A DNA stretch of 18,923 bases, taken from contig CAYTNN010000075.1 of NCBI GenBank assembly GCA_964439135.1, positions 1 to 18,923 of the forward strand. Reading direction: 5' to 3'. The notes below the pieces were generated by a model. The model ran no database searches, was not told where the DNA came from, and saw only the letters and a list, made by a program, of their open reading frames with translations. Origin of the DNA: JAFGPJ01 sp964439135. GTDB taxonomy: Bacteria > Planctomycetota > Phycisphaerae > Sedimentisphaerales > Anaerobacaceae. Within the stretch, counting starts at the first letter, position 1. Every line of letters starts with the position of its first letter. Of the stretch, positions 1 through 7,888 are shown piece after piece. A program made the position numbers and the translations under genes.

Positions 1-356
1 GCGTCTCTGCCCGGGCCTTTGCTTCGCGTCACTTTCACCGATTCGCAGACCGCCTTGACGGTTGTAAGGCCGTACGGGTCTATTTCGACTGGTGTGTAAG
101 CCATGATGATTTCCAGCGATTCGGAGGATTTGTCGGAAACAGGTCTGCCCGGCCGGGATGCCTTTGCCGCCGTGTCCCAGTCAACTGTTATTTCTCTGCC
201 GGAGACGAACTTGTATCGCAAAGTTTCGCCGGCCTGGAAATCCACGGTCAAAAGCTCTCCCGGTTCGCCCGGCAATTTATCTTCCCCGGCTGTCGGCTGA
301 CATCCCGCCAGCACGCTCAAAACCAAAGCCGTCAGAATTAATAGCGTGGCCTTCAA
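1..356 (-). CDS. Lipoprotein of unknown function, C-terminus cut by window edge
   Basis: This minus-strand reading frame begins with a TTG codon (356-354) preceded by an AAAGGAAC ribosome binding site, and stays open to the window edge (118 codons seen). The N-terminus is a typical lipoprotein signal: one Lys, a hydrophobic stretch, then LAGC with the lipidated Cys at residue 19, so the mature protein should be anchored in a membrane outside the cytoplasm. The mature part (GETLRYKF near residues 45-52, then VDW and a beta-rich stretch) resembles the same region of the neighbouring lipoprotein at 419-1465, so the two look like tandem paralogues. The gene lies 62 bp downstream of that gene on the same strand and is probably co-transcribed. 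The non-ATG start is chosen because the lipobox and ribosome binding site fit it. I do not recognise a family with a known function. Confidence 0.75.
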   Translation of the reverse strand, partial: MKATLLILTALVLSVLAGCQPTAGEDKLPGEPGELLTVDFQAGETLRYKFVSGREITVDWDTAAKASRPGRPVSDKSSESLEIIMAYTPVEIDPYGLTTVKAVCESVKVTRSKGPGRD

Positions 357-418
357 CTTTGTTCCTTTCAAGTGATTTCGCAGAAGACAAACGGCCGGCC
401 GCGAGCGATAAAGTGATT

Positions 419-1465
419 CTAATCAATTTTTTCGATGCTATAGGAACGAACGGCGGTCATTTTCAGCGCGGCGGGTTGTTCGTTTTCCTTCGGACTCGGA
501 TCGACAATAAACCATTCTGTAGTAAGATTTTCGCGATATTCTTCGACTTTACCGCCGGTCAAATCCAGCTTTAGCTGGCCTGTATATGTTTCTTTATTGT
601 CGGACATGTTTGCAAAGAAAGACGCCGACTGTTCTTTGTGCAGTTCCCTGGCGTTTTCGGCTGAGGGTACTGCTTCCATTTGGGCAATCGCAATCCGGCG
701 ATTATCCACATCTTTGATTTCTTTTAGCGTATAGATTTTTTCGTACGCTTTTGCACCCATCATACTGAAGGAAAATCTCTTTATACTGCTCCAGTTTTCG
801 CCGGTGAGTATTTGATTTTTATCGGAAGAGGGCAGGGCTGGAATTGTGTGCCGTTCCATGATAGCTCGGAGAGACAGCAGGCTGGCGGCAGTTCTGTCAG
901 CGGAGGAATCGCCTTTGACGGCGGCTCGGGCATCATTTGCGTCGATAAGTTTTAAGACCTGTCCGGAAGAAGTCATCTCTATGGTATAACTTTGCCCGAT
1001 CAGTTTGCTAAGAGGATTTTGCCGGTCTTCGTGCCTGGAGCTGTCGAAATCCATCGTGATGTCGTTTTTGATTTTTGCCAGATACTTTAGCTGCTTGATT
1101 GTAATCTTTGCTACGGCGTTGCCTTTATCATCGGTGCTTTGTATCTGCTGTGTGAAAGTAAATTCGATTTTTCTGCCGGTATGCCCGCCCGTGAAGCCTT
1201 TGGGCTTATCCGGACCGGCACCTTCCCATATAACGCTGTTGTCAGTGTCTGTTGTTACTTTATAGGTTGTCGAATCATCGGGGACGAACTTCAACGCTAA
1301 TTTCACAGTCTGTTCATCGGATTCAACTTCGGCCGGAGTGGTTTTTTGAGGCTCGATTTTGGTCTGAGCTGGTTCCCCGGCATGCTCAGTGCAGCCGGCA
1401 GTTAAAAGCAGCACGCAAAGAACAATGTTCGATGCAAAACCCAATACTTTACTCTGCCTCATCAT
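419..1465 (-). CDS. Lipoprotein of unknown function (348 aa)
   Basis: The start codon is preceded by AGGAG at a spacing of about 6 bases; a second ATG follows directly. The protein has a lipoprotein signal peptide with lipobox LTAGC (lipidated Cys25), a short polar Pro/Glu/Thr linker to about residue 50, then a region rich in beta strands (YKVTTDTDNSVIW, EFTFTQQI, AKITIKQLKYLAK). No transmembrane segment is visible after the signal, so the protein should be a soluble, membrane-tethered envelope protein. The layout recalls large planctomycete lipoproteins of unknown function. The downstream gene at 1-356 appears to be a paralogue in the same transcript. No catalytic motif is evident. I am sure that it is a gene and a lipoprotein, and unsure of any function. 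Confidence 0.9.
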   Translation of the reverse strand: MMRQSKVLGFASNIVLCVLLLTAGCTEHAGEPAQTKIEPQKTTPAEVESDEQTVKLALKFVPDDSTTYKVTTDTDNSVIWEGAGPDKPKGFTGGHTGRKIEFTFTQQIQSTDDKGNAVAKITIKQLKYLAKIKNDITMDFDSSRHEDRQNPLSKLIGQSYTIEMTSSGQVLKLIDANDARAAVKGDSSADRTAASLLSLRAIMERHTIPALPSSDKNQILTGENWSSIKRFSFSMMGAKAYEKIYTLKEIKDVDNRRIAIAQMEAVPSAENARELHKEQSASFFANMSDNKETYTGQLKLDLTGGKVEEYRENLTTEWFIVDPSPKENEQPAALKMTAVRSYSIEKID

Positions 1466-1569
1466 TTATTCTCCTACAAGTTCTCTTTAAGCAACATTTT
1501 GTGTCGTAAATATCCACCACATAATTTCGCTCGTCCCCAGGGGGCTCGCCTGTAATTCGACATAGAGAC

Positions 1570-1597
1570 ATCATAATAATTTTTCCCGCGTGTGCAA
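1570..1597 (-). promoter_or_regulatory. Possible sigma70-type promoter for the lipoprotein operon
   Basis: Read on the minus strand, TTGCAC (1597-1592) is followed after 16 bases by TATGAT (1575-1570). The -10 box matches the consensus at 5 of 6 positions and the -35 box at 3. It lies about 105 bp upstream of the lipoprotein start at 1465. This is a prediction by eye only. Confidence 0.35.
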
Positions 1598-1650
1598 ATT
1601 AAAGTCTACACACCCTGCCCGGCCGGCCCGGAGAGTTGGGAGCTGAGTTT

Positions 1651-2253
1651 CTATGGCTCTTTATAAACACAGAAAGATTCCGCCATCATATCGTGTAATG
1701 CACGTTTTCTGAAGGTAAATGCAACGACAATGCAGTCGATTAAAATAAGTATATTTACAGGATAACTAATCACAACCAGAAAACTCCCCTGTTGTGCTTC
1801 ACCGATTTCCATCATTGTTGTGGCGGATTGGAACTCCGGCGACGAAAATAAAATCAATTGGCCCGCCAGGCCGACGCCGGCCGCCAGGAGAAACGGGAAG
1901 AACCGAATGTACGCACCGAATAAAGAGAGCTTGTTGCCGTCTTCGCCGATGACTTTAATCTTACAAGACATCTTGCCCAGTGTCGCCCCGAAATACGATT
2001 CCATGAAAGGCTTATATATGAGCCCCGGCAGGCCTATCAAAATTAACAAGACCGTGCTTTTGAGTGAGTAGGTATTCCAGACGCTCAGGATTACGATCGG
2101 GAGAAATATCAGAGAATCGATAATGTTCGCACCGACCCTGATCCAGAATCCTGCCGGCCGTGAATAACCTTCGATAGCTTCTCCGCAATTGGAACAAAAC
2201 TCAACCCACTTTTGAAACTCCTGTCCGCATTTTGCGCATTTTCTGGTATCCAT
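1651..2253 (-). CDS. Zinc-ribbon and RDD-family membrane protein
   Basis: The N-terminus is a small zinc ribbon with two CxxC knuckles (Cys6/Cys9 and Cys20/Cys23; CAKCG...CSNCG). It is followed by an RDD domain: RPAGFWIRVGANIIDSL at residues 32-48 carries the conserved Arg and Asp, and about four hydrophobic segments follow (roughly 42-62, 65-85, 105-130, 150-178). RDD proteins are small integral membrane proteins; some are linked to ion transport, but most are uncharacterised, so a specific role cannot be assigned. An AAGGAA ribosome binding site precedes the ATG. The gene stands alone, 185 bp upstream (in its own direction) of the lipoprotein genes. The cytoplasmic zinc ribbon could bind a partner or nucleic acid, which is inference. 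Confidence 0.88.
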   Translation of the reverse strand: MDTRKCAKCGQEFQKWVEFCSNCGEAIEGYSRPAGFWIRVGANIIDSLIFLPIVILSVWNTYSLKSTVLLILIGLPGLIYKPFMESYFGATLGKMSCKIKVIGEDGNKLSLFGAYIRFFPFLLAAGVGLAGQLILFSSPEFQSATTMMEIGEAQQGSFLVVISYPVNILILIDCIVVAFTFRKRALHDMMAESFCVYKEP

Positions 2254-2304
2254 GCTTTTTCCTTATCTTAACCGGGTTTCTCATGTACACTTTATTCAGA
2301 GCGT

Positions 2305-2367
2305 TTGTCAGGAGTGAAGAATCTCAGTCGCTCGTTCTAATCCCAGATGCTTCGCTCAGCATGACAA
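2305..2367. repeat. 63-bp imperfect palindromic repeat element
   Basis: The stretch opens with TTGTCA (2305-2310) and closes with its reverse complement TGACAA (2362-2367). Inside, GAAGAATCTCAG on the left and its imperfect counterpart near CAGATGCTTCGCTCAGCATGA on the right continue the inverted arrangement. The motif type (AGAATCT...TTCGCTCA...ATGACA) resembles a dispersed intergenic repeat that I recall from many bacterial genomes. It lies between the divergent RDD and ilvD genes, and no coding frame crosses it. Confidence 0.5.
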
Positions 2368-2528
2368 CGTAACAATGTCTTTTTATTCTGTTAGGTGCTC
2401 TAAGTAACATTTCATGCCGTTCATTATATGTTTTATTCCGCCTGAAACAACCGATTTTTCTTTATCCGGGCTCTATAAAAGGTTAGAATGCGAATTTGAA
2501 TGTTTTGAATCGACTTGCTAAGCAGTTT

Positions 2529-2546
2529 TGGAGAAACAAGATTATG
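2529..2546 (+). promoter_or_regulatory. Ribosome binding site that decides the ilvD start
   Basis: GGAG at 2530-2533 lies 10 bases before the ATG at 2544. The in-frame ATG 48 bases upstream (2496) has no comparable site and would add 16 residues not expected in this family. The 2544 start also gives the MKSDxxKKG-type N-terminus that I expect for dihydroxy-acid dehydratases. Confidence 0.6.
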
Positions 2547-4211
2547 AAAAGCGATACAGTCAAAAAAGGTTTCCAGCGGGCGCCGCATCGCGGTCTGCTT
2601 CACGCCTGCGGTCTCAATGATGCCGACATTAACAAGCCGTTTATCGGTGTTGCCAACAGCTTCTGTGAAATCGTCCCGGGGCACGTCCACCTCGACAAGG
2701 TGGCCCAGGTGGTCAAGGCCGCGATTCGAGGCGCGGGCGGAACCGCTTTTGAATTCAATACTATCGCTATCTGCGATGGAGTCGCTATGGGCCATACGGG
2801 TATGAAATATTCGCTGCCCTCGCGGGAGATTATCGCCGATTCGGTCGAGACGATGGTGCGTGCACACTGTTTCGATGCTCTTGTGTGCATTCCCAACTGC
2901 GACAAAATCATCCCCGGGATGCTGATGGCAGCGGTCAGGCTGAATATACCGACGATTTTCGTCTCCGGCGGGCCCATGAAAGCGGGCAAAACAAAAGACG
3001 GCAAAACCGTCGACCTTATCAGCATATTCGAGGGCGTCGCCGAGTTCAATGCCGGAAAGATAACCGAGGAAGAGCTCAAGGAGCTTGAGATGACCGGCTG
3101 TCCGACCCAGGGGAGCTGTTCCGGGATGTTCACGGCCAATTCGATGAACTGTCTTTGCGAGGCGATTGGAATGGCGCTGCCCGGCAACGGCACAATTCTT
3201 GCCGTCGATCCGAAACGCCAGCAGCTTTATAAAGCGACGGGCAAACAGATTATGACGCTCATCGAAAAGGACATCAAGCCGCTGGACGTTATCACCGAGA
3301 AGTCGCTGGATAACGCCCTTGTTCTGGATATGGCAATGGGCGGCTCGACCAATACCGTCCTGCACAGCCTGGCGGTGGCCAGCGAAGCCGGCGTCAAATA
3401 CGACCTCGAACGCATCAATGCAATCTCGGCGAAATGCCCGAACATCTGCAAGGTTTCGCCGTCCAGCCAGATTCATATCGAGGACGTGGACGCCGCCGGC
3501 GGTATCAGCGCCATTCTAAACGAGGTTAGTAAAGTCCCGAACCTGCTGAATCTCGAATGCCCGACCGTGAGCGGCAAAACGCTCGGCGAAAACATTGCCG
3601 GGGCCGAAATCAAAAATACCGAAGTAATCCATACGCTCGATAATGCGTATTCGAAGACCGGCGGTCTGGCCATTCTTACCGGCAATCTCGCGCCCAACGG
3701 CGGCGTGGTGAAGTCCGCCGGTGTCGCTCCTGAAATGCGTGTTCATTCCGGCCCGGCGGTTATCTTCGAGAGCCAGGAAGATGCCTGTGACGGTATCCTG
3801 GCCGGTAAGGTCAAGGCCGGCGACGTGGTTGTCATCCGCTATGAAGGGCCGAAAGGCGGCCCGGGAATGCAGGAGATGCTCAGTCCCACAAGCTATATAA
3901 TGGGAGCCGGGTTAGGCGGATCCGTTGCGCTGATTACCGACGGCCGGTTCAGCGGCGGCACAAGAGGAGCCTGCATTGGGCATATCAGCCCCGAAGCGGC
4001 TGTCGGCGGCCCCATCGGATTATTAAAAGACGGCGACATTATCGAAATCGATATCCCCGGTAACAAAATAGACGTCAAGCTTTCCGACGCCGAACTGGCG
4101 GAGCGCAAGAAAACCTGGACTCCGCCGAAGCCGAAGATCACCGAAGGCTGCCTGGCAAAATACGCCGCAATGGCAACCAGCGCCGACACCGGCGCCGTTC
4201 TTAAATGGTAA
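2544..4211 (+). CDS. ilvD: Dihydroxy-acid dehydratase IlvD
   Basis: IlvD dehydrates 2,3-dihydroxy-isovalerate and 2,3-dihydroxy-3-methylvalerate to the 2-keto acids that lead to valine, leucine and isoleucine. It is a cytoplasmic iron-sulfur enzyme. The 555-aa length is normal for the family. The three expected cluster cysteines are visible: Cys41 (NSFCE), Cys119 (PNCDKIIPGM) and Cys192 (GCPTQGSCSGMFTANSM). The metal-site residues Asp78 (ICDG), Asp120 and Lys121 are also present, as are the later signatures GGSTNTVLH, GGLAILTGNLAPNGG, GPKGGPGMQEML and the GRFSGGTRG loop. The start is set by the upstream GGAG. Two YkgJ-type genes follow 1 bp after the stop, so an operon is likely. The gene has the high codon regularity of a housekeeping gene and nothing in it looks broken. 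Confidence 0.98.
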   Translation: MKSDTVKKGFQRAPHRGLLHACGLNDADINKPFIGVANSFCEIVPGHVHLDKVAQVVKAAIRGAGGTAFEFNTIAICDGVAMGHTGMKYSLPSREIIADSVETMVRAHCFDALVCIPNCDKIIPGMLMAAVRLNIPTIFVSGGPMKAGKTKDGKTVDLISIFEGVAEFNAGKITEEELKELEMTGCPTQGSCSGMFTANSMNCLCEAIGMALPGNGTILAVDPKRQQLYKATGKQIMTLIEKDIKPLDVITEKSLDNALVLDMAMGGSTNTVLHSLAVASEAGVKYDLERINAISAKCPNICKVSPSSQIHIEDVDAAGGISAILNEVSKVPNLLNLECPTVSGKTLGENIAGAEIKNTEVIHTLDNAYSKTGGLAILTGNLAPNGGVVKSAGVAPEMRVHSGPAVIFESQEDACDGILAGKVKAGDVVVIRYEGPKGGPGMQEMLSPTSYIMGAGLGGSVALITDGRFSGGTRGACIGHISPEAAVGGPIGLLKDGDIIEIDIPGNKIDVKLSDAELAERKKTWTPPKPKITEGCLAKYAAMATSADTGAVLKW

Positions 4212-4212
4212 G

Positions 4213-4689
4213 ATGTTGGCGAAGAAAAAAACTAAATGGTACGTTGCCGGATTGCATTTTGAGTGCCAGGAGTGTGGGGGGTGCTGCTCTGGGCCGGGGG
4301 AGGGGTATATCTGGGTGACGAGGCCGGAGATTGAAATCATTACCGATTTTCTGAAAATGGAAATTGGAATGTTCCGGCAGAAATACCTCAAGCGAGTGGG
4401 GCTTCGTACGACGATTATCGAACACCGAAAGACCAAAGATTGCATATTCCTGCAGGCCGGGGCCGGCGGCAAACAGTGTATGATTTATTCTGTCCGGCCG
4501 AGTCAGTGCCGGAGTTGGCCTTTCTGGACAAGCAACCTGGCGAGCCCGGGTGCCTGGAACAAGGCGGCACAAAATTGTCCCGGCATCAATCGAGGCAGGC
4601 TCTACAGCTTCGATGAAATAGAAGAAATCAAGAGGCTCAGAAAATGGTGGCAGGATCCGATGCAACTGGGCGATTACTCGAAAGAGTAG
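4213..4689 (+). CDS. YkgJ-family cysteine cluster protein (first of two)
   Basis: The N-terminus carries the family hallmark C-x2-C-x2-CC (Cys18, Cys21, Cys24, Cys25; CQECGGCC). Further cysteines follow in the expected order: DCIFL, QCMIY, RPSQCRSWPFW and NCPG. In this family the cysteines are thought to bind a metal (zinc or an iron-sulfur cluster); the function is not established. The 158-aa protein is cytoplasmic, with no signal or membrane segment. The ATG is 1 bp after the ilvD stop and has no clear ribosome binding site, so translation probably depends on coupling to ilvD. Its 3' end overlaps the next gene, which is also YkgJ-like, by 46 bp. Confidence 0.88.
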   Translation: MLAKKKTKWYVAGLHFECQECGGCCSGPGEGYIWVTRPEIEIITDFLKMEIGMFRQKYLKRVGLRTTIIEHRKTKDCIFLQAGAGGKQCMIYSVRPSQCRSWPFWTSNLASPGAWNKAAQNCPGINRGRLYSFDEIEEIKRLRKWWQDPMQLGDYSKE

Positions 4690-5084
4690 CCGAAGTTTAT
4701 AAGTGGCTGGACCTGCAATTGTGCCCGGGTTCTGACATAGCCGGGGCGTGCAAGTCCTGCGGCGATTGTTGTGACTTCGAGGGATTCGACCATCGTCTGT
4801 TTATTACCCCGCCGGAGTTGATGTACCTGGCTGCGAATCTGGGCGACGAAAAAATCAAGCCGATGCCATCGAGCCGGTGTCCGTACAACATCGATGGTAA
4901 ATGCACGGTTTATGAATATCGTTTTTCCGGCTGCAGAATCTTTTGCTGCAATGGAGATGCGGATTTCCAGAGCAGATTGAGCGAGGAGGTTCTGGAGAAG
5001 CTTAAAGCAATCTGTACGGAATTTCAAATTCCCTATCGCTACGCCGACCTGGCGGCGGCATTAGGTAGTCTCACAAGTGTCTAA
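4644..5084 (+). CDS. YkgJ-family cysteine cluster protein (second of two)
   Basis: This frame overlaps the end of the preceding YkgJ gene and ends in a TAA that shares bases with the stop codon of the opposing ftsQ-like gene. It has the same arrangement in a different spacing: Cys36, Cys39, Cys42, Cys43 (CKSCGDCC), then RCPYNIDGKCTVYEYRFSGC (Cys79, Cys87, Cys97) and a CC pair at 101-102. An AGAGG about 8 bases before the ATG supports the start; a GTG directly follows as an alternative. The protein is 146 aa and soluble. It is clearly different from its neighbour in sequence, so this is an old duplication or two family members brought together. The biochemical role is unknown; a metal-binding or cluster-handling role near the Fe-S enzyme IlvD is only inference. 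Confidence 0.85.
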   Translation: MVAGSDATGRLLERVAEVYKWLDLQLCPGSDIAGACKSCGDCCDFEGFDHRLFITPPELMYLAANLGDEKIKPMPSSRCPYNIDGKCTVYEYRFSGCRIFCCNGDADFQSRLSEEVLEKLKAICTEFQIPYRYADLAAALGSLTSV

Positions 5085-6022
5085 TATTTGTCAATCGGCA
5101 GGGGGATATTGTCCCGCGGATCGCGCAGGTTGATGAATTTTGCCGCGCCTGAAAGCGTGCCGTTCTCTTTATAATAGACGTAGAGCTTCGCCAATTTCTG
5201 CTCATCCGTCGATTCCAGATGTTGCTGCCATTTTTCCACCTCGGCGCCCCAGATAATAGAGGTGTTGTCTTTTGTGTAAAGAATAATATGTGCCTGGCGG
5301 CTGTTATGCCGGCCGTTGAAATTGCTTACGTCGATGCAGTCGATTTCACGTAGCAGAGGCTTGTCGGGCGTGAGGGACTTGTCCATGTCGTCGAGCCGGT
5401 CTAATATTCTTATAGCAGCGGCGAGGTCGTCACGCTGCCAGACTTCGCCCAGGGGCGGTATTTTTGTAACCGGCGGCAGTCCCTTTATCTCGACGATCGG
5501 CAGATCCGGCATCTCCATATAATCGAGCACGACCTGCTCGGCGTCAACGTAGAATTTTATCAGGCCCGATTTGACCAGGGCCACGGGTTTTCGCCACAGG
5601 GCTTCGACGCGGAGAATATTGTGAGTGGCCCGTACTTTTACTTCATACAGCCAGGGCATCAGCTCCTCTATATTGCGCTGCACGGATAACGCGGCATCAT
5701 CAAGTCCCAGGCTGCTGCCATCTGCTGTTGCAATTGTGTAGACCTTCTCTTTGAGCTGGTCACTGACCCAGAGGGGGACATCGGCGAGTTCCAGGTCGCC
5801 TGCCCCTTGTCGGGCAGGGATGGTCTCTTTTACGTATTTCTCCAGGAACATGAGCCCGATGACGATCCCGCAGAGAACGCAGACGACCGCCAAAACTTTC
5901 AGAATAATTATCAGGCTCGGCCCAAACCAGCTTGCCCGTTGTCTTTTCCTTTTTTTGAAGCCGCTGAGCTTGAACGATATTTTTTTGGGCTTGCTCTTTT
6001 TTCTTTTTCTACTTACTGCCAT
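5081..6022 (-). CDS. ftsQ: FtsQ/DivIB-like cell division protein (divergent)
   Basis: The 313-aa protein has the layout of FtsQ: a very basic cytoplasmic N-terminus (residues 1-30, mostly Lys/Arg), one transmembrane helix (about 36-60), then an extracytoplasmic domain beginning like a POTRA domain (VPLWVSDQLKEKV) and continuing through beta-rich sequence to the C-terminus. FtsQ links early and late divisome proteins. Sequence similarity alone is weak; position as the last gene of murC-murB-ddl-ftsQ is the main support. The ATG at 6022 is chosen because it starts 16 bp after the ddl stop; an upstream TTG (6082) would overlap ddl. No strong ribosome binding site is visible. The stop codon overlaps the convergent YkgJ stop. 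Confidence 0.72.
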   Translation of the reverse strand: MAVSRKRKKSKPKKISFKLSGFKKRKRQRASWFGPSLIIILKVLAVVCVLCGIVIGLMFLEKYVKETIPARQGAGDLELADVPLWVSDQLKEKVYTIATADGSSLGLDDAALSVQRNIEELMPWLYEVKVRATHNILRVEALWRKPVALVKSGLIKFYVDAEQVVLDYMEMPDLPIVEIKGLPPVTKIPPLGEVWQRDDLAAAIRILDRLDDMDKSLTPDKPLLREIDCIDVSNFNGRHNSRQAHIILYTKDNTSIIWGAEVEKWQQHLESTDEQKLAKLYVYYKENGTLSGAAKFINLRDPRDNIPLPIDKY

Positions 6023-6038
6023 GGTTCTGCGTCTTGCC

Positions 6039-6986
6039 TTATATTTTATGCCCGGCGAGCGATGAATATGCTGCCTCGACAATATTGCTGCACAGATCGC
6101 TCATCGAGAGCCCCGCTTTTAATGCTGCCTTGGGCAACAGCGAATGACTTGTAAAGCCCGGGATCGTATTGGCCTCCAGAGCGTAAGCGATTTTTTCGTC
6201 GCTCAGGAGGAAATCGACTCTTGCAAAGTGCCGGCAGCCCAGCGCATTGAAGCAATCAACCGCTGCCCGGCTGAGATTTGCCGCTATGGCCGTGTCCGTG
6301 ATTGTATCGAAGAGGTACTCTGTTTGCTCGTCAACGTATTTTGCGTGGTAGTCGTAGAAGCCGCCTTGTGCCCGGACCTCTATAATCGGCAGGGCCAGGC
6401 TATGCAGGATGCCAACCGTCACTTCCGTGCCCGGCACGAATTCTTCGATCATACAATCGCCAAACTCGCTGAATGTTTCCCGGGCGGCGTCGACAGCTTC
6501 GTGCGGCGTCGATACGATACTCACGCCGACACTGCTTCCCTGCCTTACGGGCTTTACAACATATTTGTGAGCAAAATCCTGCAACTGTTCTTCAAGCAGG
6601 CTGATATCGGTCTCGGGGCCGAACTCAACAGCCGCAGGGGTGGCGAGGCCGGCTTGCTCAAATAGCTTTTTGCTTGCCATTTTGTCAAATGCCGCTTTGC
6701 TTGCTTCTGGCCCGCTGCCGGCATAGGTAAGCGATCGATCCTCGAGTATCTGCTGGAGCTGGCCGTCTTCACCGAATTTGCCGTGCAGTGCCGGAAAGAA
6801 CACATCGATGCTTTTGTCATTCAATATATCAAGATTGTCCGGCCGAATGTCCGCTGTGGATACTTCGAAGCCGGCTTCTTTTAATGCCTCGGCAACGCAT
6901 CTGCCGCTCTGAAGGCTGATGTCCCGCTCGAAGCCAATACCGCCGGCAAGAACGGCTACTTTTAGTTTGCTACGTACTATTTCCAA
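6039..6986 (-). CDS. ddl: D-alanine--D-alanine ligase
   Basis: Ddl joins two D-alanines with ATP to make the dipeptide that MurF adds to peptidoglycan precursors. The 315-aa protein has the ATP-grasp signatures: GGIGFERDISLQSG (15-28, with Glu20 at the catalytic position), HGKFGEDG (68-75), KPVRQGSSVGV (145-155), YDYHAKY (211-217) and the metal site EANTIPGFTSHSLLPKAA (271-288). The start is a TTG 20 bp after the murB stop, with no good ribosome binding site. No ATG exists nearby that would keep the first strand KVAVLAGG, so translational coupling to murB is likely. The usual GGxSxE is GGIGFE here, a small deviation. It is third in the murC-murB-ddl-ftsQ set. Confidence 0.96.
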   Translation of the reverse strand: MEIVRSKLKVAVLAGGIGFERDISLQSGRCVAEALKEAGFEVSTADIRPDNLDILNDKSIDVFFPALHGKFGEDGQLQQILEDRSLTYAGSGPEASKAAFDKMASKKLFEQAGLATPAAVEFGPETDISLLEEQLQDFAHKYVVKPVRQGSSVGVSIVSTPHEAVDAARETFSEFGDCMIEEFVPGTEVTVGILHSLALPIIEVRAQGGFYDYHAKYVDEQTEYLFDTITDTAIAANLSRAAVDCFNALGCRHFARVDFLLSDEKIAYALEANTIPGFTSHSLLPKAALKAGLSMSDLCSNIVEAAYSSLAGHKI

Positions 6987-7006
6987 TTTAAAATTGCTTC
7001 GGCTTA

Positions 7007-7888
7007 CTAATCCCAGATTTCGATTTCAAGTTCCAGTTCGATGTCGAACTGTTCTTTAACTCTCTGTTTTATGGCTTCTATCAGCCTGGTAACATCGCGA
7101 CTGCTGCATCCGGCTTTGGCGATTATAAAATTAGCGTGTTTCTCGCTGACGACAGCTCCACCAATCTGAAGTCCTTTCAGTCCGGCCCTGTCGATCAAAG
7201 CGCCGGCCGAAGCACCTGCCGGATTCTTGAATATACAGCCCGAATTTTTCGTTTTCAGCGGCTGATTGTTCTTTTTATAAATCCAGATTTCTTTGACTGT
7301 CCGCATGATTTGCTCCGGATCGGCGGAGTTGAATTTCAGCCGGGCGTTCAGAACAAATTTTGCTGTAATGTTGGTTGTGCGGTAGTCAAATGCCAGTTCC
7401 GGTTTGCTCTTTTCAAAGACTTTACCGGCACTATCCATTAGCGTAACAGATTCCACTGCTGCGCCTATGTCTCCGAAATTACCGCCCGCATTCATCTTCA
7501 CGGCTCCGCCCACCGAGCCTGGTATCCCCGTCAGGGCTTCGATGCCTGAGAGCCCTTTTTCCACACACTTTAGAACCAGCTTGCTCAATTCCGCGCCGGC
7601 CCAGGCGGTTACTTCCTGGGCATCATACTTAATTTGTGCAAACTGCTCAGCTTCGAGCTTGATCACTGCTGCCCGCAGACCGTCGTCACCGATAAGAAGA
7701 TTTGAGCCGAAGCCCATTACGTAGATTCGGATATCATTCTCGTTGCACCGTTTGACTACTTCCTTGAGCTGCTCGGTAGTTTTGGGTCTGATAAAATAAT
7801 CGGCCGGGCCGCCAAGGCCGTACCATGTTCGTTTGGCCAGCGGATAATCTGTCTCAACGATTTGCTCTAAGCCACTGAAGATACTCAT
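7007..7888 (-). CDS. murB: UDP-N-acetylenolpyruvoylglucosamine reductase MurB
   Basis: MurB reduces UDP-GlcNAc-enolpyruvate to UDP-MurNAc using NADPH and FAD. At 293 aa it is the shorter (type II) form. FAD-binding motifs are GSNLLIGDDG (61-70) and ALTGIPGSVGGAVKMNAGG (118-136). Tyr169/Arg170 fit the substrate-site YR pair, and NSGCIFKNP (215-223) carries Cys218 where many homologues have the proton-donating Ser; Cys at this place is known in other MurB proteins. Glu249 in the C-terminal VSEKHANFI is the other catalytic residue. The ATG has an AAGGTGG ribosome binding site and lies inside the end of murC (35-bp overlap), so the two are translationally coupled. Confidence 0.97.
   Translation of the reverse strand: MSIFSGLEQIVETDYPLAKRTWYGLGGPADYFIRPKTTEQLKEVVKRCNENDIRIYVMGFGSNLLIGDDGLRAAVIKLEAEQFAQIKYDAQEVTAWAGAELSKLVLKCVEKGLSGIEALTGIPGSVGGAVKMNAGGNFGDIGAAVESVTLMDSAGKVFEKSKPELAFDYRTTNITAKFVLNARLKFNSADPEQIMRTVKEIWIYKKNNQPLKTKNSGCIFKNPAGASAGALIDRAGLKGLQIGGAVVSEKHANFIIAKAGCSSRDVTRLIEAIKQRVKEQFDIELELEIEIWD

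Noticed and set aside
2474..2479. TATAAA as the -10 box for ilvD
   Set aside because: No acceptable -35 sequence lies 15-19 bases upstream.
2433..3476. Long minus-strand open frame opposite ilvD
   Set aside because: It is antisense to a clear ilvD, has no family features or ribosome binding site, and reflects the codon bias of ilvD.
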